A stretch of DNA of 18,272 nucleotides from a bacterium (lineage in GTDB: Bacteria > Bacteroidota > Ignavibacteria > Kapaibacteriales > UBA2268). The translations under genes were made by a program, and so were the position numbers. Below are positions 6,839 through 12,018 of the stretch, piece after piece. The stretch is taken from positions 1 to 18,272 of the forward strand of contig JAUHXN010000023.1 of NCBI GenBank assembly GCA_030426865.1, given 5' to 3'. Within the stretch, counting starts at the first letter, position 1. Every line of letters starts with the position of its first letter. The notes under the pieces were generated by a model. It was given only the letters and a program-made list of their open reading frames with translations, was not told the DNA's origin and did not search any database.

Positions 6839-8077
6839 ATGTCATACAATCAAATGATACACGAATACTTGGATACGGGACTGAAACAGCCCCAAGAAGA
6901 TGCTTTGTTTCAAGCATTAGCATCTGACCAAGCACTGCGAGGAGATTTCCAACAGCAGCTTAGTATTATGAAAATAGCATCTAATGATATGGGAAGCATA
7001 TCACCACCTATTGAAACTACTAATGCGGTGTTCAGTAGCTTGGGTTTTTCCATCCCTTCTGGGGGAGCTCCGACATCAGTCGTGAACGAAACTAGAAGAA
7101 GACCGGGAGCGGGTATATTTGCTTCAGCATCAGGTGTTGGTATTATGAATATATTTAAAGATAATCTTTCCACGTTAGGTTCTATTGCTGTTGCAGCACT
7201 TATATCTACGTTCTTGTTTATTACATTTGATAAAGGTCTTCCATCTATTGATGAAGGTAATACAGGTATTACATTGGCTCAGAACTATTATGACGACGCT
7301 TCTCATTCTAGTTTACCAATTGTTAGTTCAATAGATAAAACTGAAGAGAATGCTTCTGGTAGTAGAAACAGTTCCAATTATCAACCTAATAGCAATGCCT
7401 CTGCTCCTATATTAGCAGTTGAAGAGAAGGAAGAGGAGAATTCATCAGAATTGTTAGCAGCTAATAACGAACTATCGATGAATTTAGAAGAAAAAGTGAA
7501 CAACAATATACATAAGATTAATCAGAATGGATATGCTAGAGTGAAAGTGAATAGACTTCATACTAGTGATGCATCTGATATTGGATTCGCAGTACCAAAT
7601 TTCATATATGAAGAGAAAAGCGGTTTCGCTTTAGAGTTGCGTGGGGCAAATAACCCTAACGAAACTGCTTTACTCAATGATATGATGATAGGTGTGAACT
7701 TCGAATTTATAGATGACTTCCATGCAGTAGGTATGATCGGAAATGAACGATATGTAGTAAGAGTAGCTAATCCTCTTTCGGCTGGGGAGCAAGTGCAATA
7801 CTCTAATGAATCGATGATATCATTCATGGTTGGGTTGCGTTATGCCCCAGATGAATTGATACTTAACGGTTTATTAGTACCTTACGTTCAAGCAAGTGGC
7901 GGTGGTATTTCCAACGGGTTTGCTGGTGGATTTGAATCTGGACTTATATTAAATCTTAATAATAATTACTCATTCTTAGTTGGATACGGCAAGCAATATG
8001 CCAAATACAACTTTGAAGGTAATCTATACAATACAAACAAAGACGGTATAAACGTAGGGTTGAGGTATTCTTTCTAA
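6839..8077 (+). CDS. Anti-sigma-like protein fused to an outer-membrane-barrel-like domain
   Basis: About 412 residues in four parts. Residues 1-60 form a short helical anti-sigma-like domain (MIHEYLDTGLKQPQEDALFQAL...) without zinc-binding Cys/His residues. A single membrane helix spans about 112-131 (TLGSIAVAALISTFLFITF). A low-complexity Ser/Asn/Glu linker runs to about 230. The C-terminal 170 residues alternate like beta-barrel strands and finish in GLRYSF with the terminal aromatic typical of outer-membrane barrels. The N-terminus aligns with the 83-residue product at 11027-11278, and the C-terminus with the product at 9975-10922. The ATG at 6839 is preferred over the TTG at 6827 because it gives the same 11-12 nt gap after the sigma gene as at the second locus. 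Probably it binds the upstream sigma factor; how an inner-membrane helix and a barrel-like domain share one chain is unclear. Confidence 0.82.
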   Translation: MSYNQMIHEYLDTGLKQPQEDALFQALASDQALRGDFQQQLSIMKIASNDMGSISPPIETTNAVFSSLGFSIPSGGAPTSVVNETRRRPGAGIFASASGVGIMNIFKDNLSTLGSIAVAALISTFLFITFDKGLPSIDEGNTGITLAQNYYDDASHSSLPIVSSIDKTEENASGSRNSSNYQPNSNASAPILAVEEKEEENSSELLAANNELSMNLEEKVNNNIHKINQNGYARVKVNRLHTSDASDIGFAVPNFIYEEKSGFALELRGANNPNETALLNDMMIGVNFEFIDDFHAVGMIGNERYVVRVANPLSAGEQVQYSNESMISFMVGLRYAPDELILNGLLVPYVQASGGGISNGFAGGFESGLILNLNNNYSFLVGYGKQYAKYNFEGNLYNTNKDGINVGLRYSF

Positions 8078-8108
8078 GGGAAAACTATTAAGAAATTTGA
8101 TAAAAGAG

Positions 8109-8131
8109 GGGAAAGTCGATTTAACTTTCCC
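8109..8131. terminator. Bidirectional terminator between convergent genes
   Basis: GGGAAAGT (8109-8116) and ACTTTCCC (8124-8131) form an 8-bp stem with a 7-nt loop. It lies between the convergent fusion gene and lipoprotein gene. T-runs on both sides are short, so strength is uncertain. Confidence 0.6.
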
Positions 8132-8162
8132 TTTCATAAAATTCATTATTTTGAATTAGATA

Positions 8163-9008
8163 CTATTCAGATAGTTTAAAGGAAACCCTATGAGTAGATT
8201 CACCTACGACTAATAACTTCTTACCATTACTCAGATTGATATAGTGGGGTTCAAAAAGTGTGACCTCTAAATCATAAGTACCAGGAAAAGTAATATTATG
8301 AATAAAAGGAGTTAAATCAACGCTTCCAGTATTGTCCAGATACCATGATATACCACTAGTAACTGTATCTGAAAGTAATCTCTCTTGAAAACTATCTGTC
8401 GATGAAATCTTAATATAAGCTTTAGTTGCACTTGTGCTACCTGACCAACTTAAAGTATATCCCGATGATTTGGAAATTGAATCGCCTCTAGTAAAATTAT
8501 TAATTTGAACAGCCTGACCTAAAGAAATACTATCAAGTATTTGGTCAAAGTTCTTATTGCTGTCCATCTTAATAATATTAACTCCAGAACCGAAATTTAT
8601 GTCTGATTCTACCAATCTTTTCGTGGGGGCATATTTCCCTTCTAATGAACCACTCAAATGAATCTCATTTATGTAAAAATTTTGTGTGTCAAAAGGTTTG
8701 AACTCTGAATTGAAAAGTCCAGCGTTTGTTTTATAGTAGGTGCCTTCATAATCTGATGAATCAACTACACCCTCATTAGTGTATATTTCATAAATTTTAT
8801 TATATTCTTTAGTTATGAAAATAATACCATTTAATGAGCCATCATCCCAACCAACAACGACATCATCCAAGTGGTGATAGCCATTATTATCGAATAGTTT
8901 CGTTATATCCCTACTGTCTGGACTCGTTGTACTATCATCACTACAACCTACTAGTGTAAACACAGCCGCAATAAGGATGAGAGCCTTGTATAAGGACTTT
9001 TTATTCAT
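8163..9008 (-). CDS. Predicted lipoprotein, function unknown
   Basis: A 281-residue protein with signal peptide and lipobox FTLVGC (lipidated Cys at about 22), then an acidic/Ser/Thr segment SDDSTTSPDS typical of surface-routed or periplasmic bacteroidete lipoproteins. The rest is beta-rich; the part around residues 175-275 (GYTLSWSGS, AYIKISST, TFPGTYDLEVTLFEP, RVSFKL) reads like an Ig- or fibronectin-type sandwich. The start ATG at 9008 has AGG about 7 nt upstream. It lies between the intact barrel gene and the relic of a second copy, and on the same strand as the lipoprotein at 9136-9975, which ends 127 nt upstream. No known family recognised. Confidence 0.78.
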   Translation of the reverse strand: MNKKSLYKALILIAAVFTLVGCSDDSTTSPDSRDITKLFDNNGYHHLDDVVVGWDDGSLNGIIFITKEYNKIYEIYTNEGVVDSSDYEGTYYKTNAGLFNSEFKPFDTQNFYINEIHLSGSLEGKYAPTKRLVESDINFGSGVNIIKMDSNKNFDQILDSISLGQAVQINNFTRGDSISKSSGYTLSWSGSTSATKAYIKISSTDSFQERLLSDTVTSGISWYLDNTGSVDLTPFIHNITFPGTYDLEVTLFEPHYINLSNGKKLLVVGESTHRVSFKLSE

Positions 9009-9088
9009 ATATTACCTATATTTTTATTTAGTAATTTTGACTATACATAGCCAACTCCGTGTATAAACGGTAGATAAAAAAGAAAGTT

Positions 9089-9139
9089 ACCAAATATGAC
9101 TTCGAGGGTATAAACGTAGGGTTGAGATACTCTTTTTAA
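9089..9139 (+). pseudogene. Relic of the 3' end of a third barrel gene
   Basis: The plus strand encodes TKYDFEGINVGLRYSF and a TAA stop, matching the last residues of the intact fusion protein (KYNFEG then INVGLRYSF). DNA 9107-9126 is identical over 20 bases to 8045-8064, and TAAGG after the stop is also shared. Relative to 8001-8080 the relic lacks 27 nt between two GGT triplets. All three differences after the deletion point, and three of four before it, keep the amino acid. In-frame stops lie just upstream, so only the tail of a once-coding copy remains. Confidence 0.8.
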
Positions 9140-9975
9140 GGATATCTATAAGTTAAAATAAATTTATAGTTCGCATGTTTGTTTACAAATGGAACATTTC
9201 TCGCTTCTAAGTCGAACTCGACTTGGACATCGAACCCATTTATTCTATTATACACGTCAAATGTATAGTTTAAAAAACTAACATCTACTTTATGATTAGT
9301 TTGTTGTGTTATATTATTGCTATTAAAATCTAAAATAGAACTAATGTAGCTGTTGCTTTCATTAAGCTGACGTAAGTATAACAAATATGTATTGAAGGTT
9401 TGAACACTGTCTAATTTGATGTTTGCATTTTCAAGAAATACCATTTGTGAATCATTAGAATCTATCTGGCTGAACTGACCATCGAACGTAAAATCTATCC
9501 AAGTCCAATTTTGGCTTAAGTTAGTATCCATGTCCAATTTGAAAAAATTTCTACTCTGTACCTGTAGAGGTTGATGAGAAGCATAATTATCATTAGTAAT
9601 ATATACTTCTTCTAGTCTAGAGTTTAATAAAGTATCAATTGTTCTATAAGTAACTATCGTCATTACTGAATCGAGTATAGGGCTAAATCTAGGTGCAACA
9701 GATCTTTTGTTAATATCCCTTATCACCTGTGTCAACGAATCTATGGTGTTTCCGAGTGAATCTCTAACTATAATCAAAGAATCAATAGTGAATATATACT
9801 CCGCAGAATCTGAGCTTTTAACTGTATCTATAGTTACAATAGTGTCAATTCTTACTACTGTATCCCTCTCAATAATTGTAGTTTTATAATCAGGATCAGT
9901 ACCTAGCGAATCTTCGCAAGCCACAAATACAACCACTAATAAAAGAGCAAATATAATGTGTAAATAGTTTTTCAT
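9136..9975 (-). CDS. Predicted lipoprotein coupled to the second barrel gene
   Basis: A 279-residue protein starting MKNYLHIIFALLLVVVFVAC with a clear lipobox Cys at position 20. After it comes a stalk-like region of alternating Asp/Thr/Val/Ile (TTIIERDTVVRIDTIVTIDTV, then DSLGNTIDSLTQVIRDIN), followed by a beta-rich domain of unknown type. The ATG at 9975 shares a base with the TGA stop of the upstream barrel ORF (TGATG), so it is translationally coupled to it; a TTG at 9978 is possible but less likely. It therefore belongs to the sigma-antisigma-barrel transcript running from 11862. It may be an envelope partner of that barrel; no catalytic motif is visible. Its stop codon lies inside the barrel-gene relic on the other strand. 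Confidence 0.8.
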   Translation of the reverse strand: MKNYLHIIFALLLVVVFVACEDSLGTDPDYKTTIIERDTVVRIDTIVTIDTVKSSDSAEYIFTIDSLIIVRDSLGNTIDSLTQVIRDINKRSVAPRFSPILDSVMTIVTYRTIDTLLNSRLEEVYITNDNYASHQPLQVQSRNFFKLDMDTNLSQNWTWIDFTFDGQFSQIDSNDSQMVFLENANIKLDSVQTFNTYLLYLRQLNESNSYISSILDFNSNNITQQTNHKVDVSFLNYTFDVYNRINGFDVQVEFDLEARNVPFVNKHANYKFILTYRYP

Positions 9976-10922
9976 CAAAACTCTACCCCTATGCCCAAAT
10001 GTGAACCAAATTTATTCGAAGAGAAATTAATATTCTTATGAAAGTAACTTAAGAAAGTATAGTCAGATTTAAAGTAGAAATAAGTATTTCCGAATAAATA
10101 ATAATCTAATCCTATTCCTACCCTAGCCAATTCACCTATATTTGTTGCACCTACAGACAAATCAACATTTGGTCTTACTTGTAAGAATTCAAGATACTCA
10201 GGAGAGTATCTAAAAATCATTGATGCCGAATAAACTGTCGGTTGCTGTTGATATAGTACTTCATTACCTTCTAGATTAACATCTGTAAACTCTTGATAAA
10301 AATTTTCTTGTCTTAAATCCAAACCAATAGAATATTCCCTGGATAAATTATATAGGCCACTAATTCTTAGGTTATCAGTAAAAGTGTTATTTCTCTCTAC
10401 AAAATCAGCACCTAAGTCCTGGAAATAACGTCCGAGTGCAGCTTCTAGCTTAATGCTAGTTTCTGGATTATGAGTGTTGAAGTTGTTGATTATGAAATTC
10501 GTATTATTTGAACTAAATGAATTAGGTTGATTCACAAAATTAGATTGGAAAACAGTTTTATAATTTTCATTTGAGTTATTTTCTACTTCCTCTTCAAATA
10601 TTATGTTTTTACTAGGAACCTGTGTCTGGTTATTCTGAGAGTTATATTTGTTTTTTAATTGGATTAATTTATTATTGGCCGCAATAAGATCTGAATTTGT
10701 CTCTGCTAATCTTCTTTGTAAATTTCTATTTTCAATAAACAAATACGAATCCATCATTTCCTCAGTAGAAGGATCCTTATATATAATCTGTTCTTCCCGA
10801 CTTGTTTCTTCAGGAAGCACTATAGTTAGGTTTGGAGCTGAAATATCTTGAGCTTTAACTATTGGTATCTCTTGTTTATAATAGCTATTGTATCCATCCC
10901 CTATTGGAAATAGCCAAATCAT
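9975..10922 (-). CDS. C-terminal part of a frameshifted anti-sigma/barrel gene
   Basis: As an ORF from the ATG at 10922 it gives 315 residues, but the frame is open back to 11048, and the earlier codons encode STSGFWSLYKTP and the first two thirds of a membrane helix (ILTALLASIATALVMIWLF). Starting at the ATG would cut that helix and has no ribosome binding site. The sequence continues with a coiled-coil stretch (about residues 62-95 of the ORF, NRNLQRRLAETNSDLIAANN), an Asn-rich linker and a C-terminal barrel-like domain ending GIGVEF. FRYSPEYLEFLQVRPNVDLS aligns with LRYAPDELILNGLLVPYVQA of the intact paralogue. Together with 11027-11278 it is best read as one broken gene, the remainder being in the -1 frame. 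The alternative, a separately translated barrel subunit, is less likely. Confidence 0.72.
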   Translation of the reverse strand: MIWLFPIGDGYNSYYKQEIPIVKAQDISAPNLTIVLPEETSREEQIIYKDPSTEEMMDSYLFIENRNLQRRLAETNSDLIAANNKLIQLKNKYNSQNNQTQVPSKNIIFEEEVENNSNENYKTVFQSNFVNQPNSFSSNNTNFIINNFNTHNPETSIKLEAALGRYFQDLGADFVERNNTFTDNLRISGLYNLSREYSIGLDLRQENFYQEFTDVNLEGNEVLYQQQPTVYSASMIFRYSPEYLEFLQVRPNVDLSVGATNIGELARVGIGLDYYLFGNTYFYFKSDYTFLSYFHKNINFSSNKFGSHLGIGVEF

Positions 10923-10997
10923 AACTAGAGCAGTTGCTATAGAAGCTAAGAGAGCTGTTAATATAGGTGTTTTGTAAAGTGACCAAAAACCAGATGT

Positions 10998-11132
10998 AGA
11001 TACAGCTGCTTTTGTACCAGCAGTTTCTACATCTGAAACGCTATTGAGCTAGTACTAGAAGCACCGGCTATACCCAGATTTGTAAATAGCGTTTCAGATG
11101 TAGAAACTGCTGGTACAAAAGCAGCTGTATCT
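10998..11132. repeat. Perfect 48-bp inverted repeat with 39-nt spacer inside the broken gene
   Basis: The arms 10998-11045 and 11085-11132 are exact reverse complements over all 48 bases; the spacer is 11046-11084. The right arm encodes the conserved anti-sigma segment (DTAAFVPAVSTSETLF), which aligns with the intact paralogue, so it is the original. The left arm is the reversed copy and brings the in-frame TAG at 11027-11029 and the switch to another frame. In RNA it would form a very stable hairpin. Confidence 0.95.
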
Positions 11133-11278
11133 TTTCCGATAGCAAGCTTCATAGCAAAGAGTTGATTAAAATCGTATCTGAGCTCTTCGTTGTTTGATAG
11201 TTCACTAAATAGTAACTCTTGATTTGTACTATCTAGATTCCCATCAAAATATTCATTTATTAGATTATCATGATTCAT
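11027..11278 (-). CDS. N-terminal anti-sigma-like part of the broken gene
   Basis: An 83-residue ORF with a strong ribosome binding site (AGGGAGAA) 11 nt after the sigma gene's stop. Residues 1-70 (MNHDNLINEYFDGNLDSTNQELLF...) align with residues 1-70 of the intact fusion protein, including the pattern ETLFTNLG against NAVFSSLG. The last residues, SIAFQM, come from the reversed arm of the inverted repeat and are not conserved. The product has no membrane helix, so if made it would be a soluble anti-sigma fragment, perhaps constitutively active or unstable. The natural continuation lies in the -1 frame, which becomes open after 11048; no standard slippery heptamer is present in the 22-nt overlap. 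Confidence 0.75.
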   Translation of the reverse strand: MNHDNLINEYFDGNLDSTNQELLFSELSNNEELRYDFNQLFAMKLAIGKDTAAFVPAVSTSETLFTNLGIAGASSTSSIAFQM

Positions 11279-11289
11279 ATTGTTTCTCC

Positions 11290-11862
11290 CTATTTGAAGT
11301 GCTTTTCTAAGTCTTTCAAATATGGTTTTAAAATTTCTTTAATTTTATTTCTTGCTCTAAATACTCTAGATTTTGCGTTGTTTATTGTAGTTCCAGTTAC
11401 TTCTGCAATCTCTTCATAAGAAAGACCATTATACTCTCTTAATATAAATGCATCTTGGTAATCGAAGTCTAATAGTTCTAACGCCATACTAATTAGAGAG
11501 AGTAATTCTTTCCTATCTTGCCTATTGAATTCCCCCTCTTGTAAATCGAGTTTATCCGAATACACAATTCTCTCTTGTTTCTTCTTATAGTTAAGGGACA
11601 GGTTTCGTGCTATTGTTATTAGATAACCGTGTACACTTACATTTCCTTCTTGTACTTTAACGTTCTGATAGAATCGCATAAAAGTCTCTTGGAATATATC
11701 CTCAGCTGTTTGCTCGTCACTAAATATCTTGAAACAATACGCATGAACTTGTGAGGAGTATCTACTATAAAGCACTTTGAAAGCCTCACCAGATAATTTT
11801 TTATCATCGCGAAGTATTCTAATTAGTTCTAAATCAGTAATATTTTTAAGTTTTTCAATCAT
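11290..11862 (-). CDS. ECF-type RNA polymerase sigma factor, second copy
   Basis: A 190-residue ECF sigma factor paralogous to the product of 6260-6826. Region 2 is YSRYSSQVHAYCFKIFSDEQTAEDIFQETF (residues about 28-57) and region 4 is DAFILREYNGLSYEEIAEVTGTTINNAKSRVFRARNKIKEIL (about 138-179). The two share an almost identical domain frame, including the ELLDLI/ELLSLI-SxALELL linker. It is the first gene of a minus-strand transcript reading sigma, anti-sigma part, barrel part and lipoprotein. It is divergent from the T9SS-exported protein gene with 156 nt between the starts, so that gene is a candidate target. The reading frame is intact although its anti-sigma gene is broken. No strong ribosome binding site precedes the ATG. 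Confidence 0.92.
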   Translation of the reverse strand: MIEKLKNITDLELIRILRDDKKLSGEAFKVLYSRYSSQVHAYCFKIFSDEQTAEDIFQETFMRFYQNVKVQEGNVSVHGYLITIARNLSLNYKKKQERIVYSDKLDLQEGEFNRQDRKELLSLISMALELLDFDYQDAFILREYNGLSYEEIAEVTGTTINNAKSRVFRARNKIKEILKPYLKDLEKHFK

Positions 11863-11952
11863 TCAATTAAGATATACAATCAAGTTCTATATTCGTTGCA
11901 CATTGATGTAAAATAATTATTAATTTCAATTCTACTGCAACCAATTTACAAC

Positions 11953-11999
11953 TTGTTTGTATATCGTGTTGATTTCAGAAATCAATTTTTTACAAACAA
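11953..11999 (+). promoter_or_regulatory. Nested hairpin in the leader of the T9SS-exported protein gene
   Basis: Outer arms TTGTTTGTA (11953-11961) and TACAAACAA (11991-11999) pair perfectly and enclose a second perfect palindrome TTGATTTC-A-GAAATCAA (11969-11985). The structure ends 4 nt before the ribosome binding site AAAAGGAG (12004-12011). It could be a stabilising or regulatory 5' UTR structure, or a DNA operator. Confidence 0.5.
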
Positions 12000-12018
12000 T
12001 TCTAAAAGGAGTTTTAAA

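Noticed and set aside
6927..7827. Minus-strand ORFs within the fusion gene (6910-7173, 7558-7827)
   Set aside because: Shadows of the plus-strand frame, which is continuous, preceded by the sigma gene and has a paralogue.
11027..11048. Programmed -1 ribosomal frameshift joining the two parts of the broken gene
   Set aside because: The -1 frame is the right one and a stable hairpin follows, but the overlap has no X-XXY-YYZ slippery heptamer and the shift window is inside the reversed copy. Not excluded, only unsupported.
10998..11132. Phase-variable invertible switch between the 48-bp arms
   Set aside because: Flipping the 39-nt spacer keeps its length and puts a TAG after two codons in the anti-sigma frame, so neither orientation restores a complete gene; no recombinase gene is nearby.
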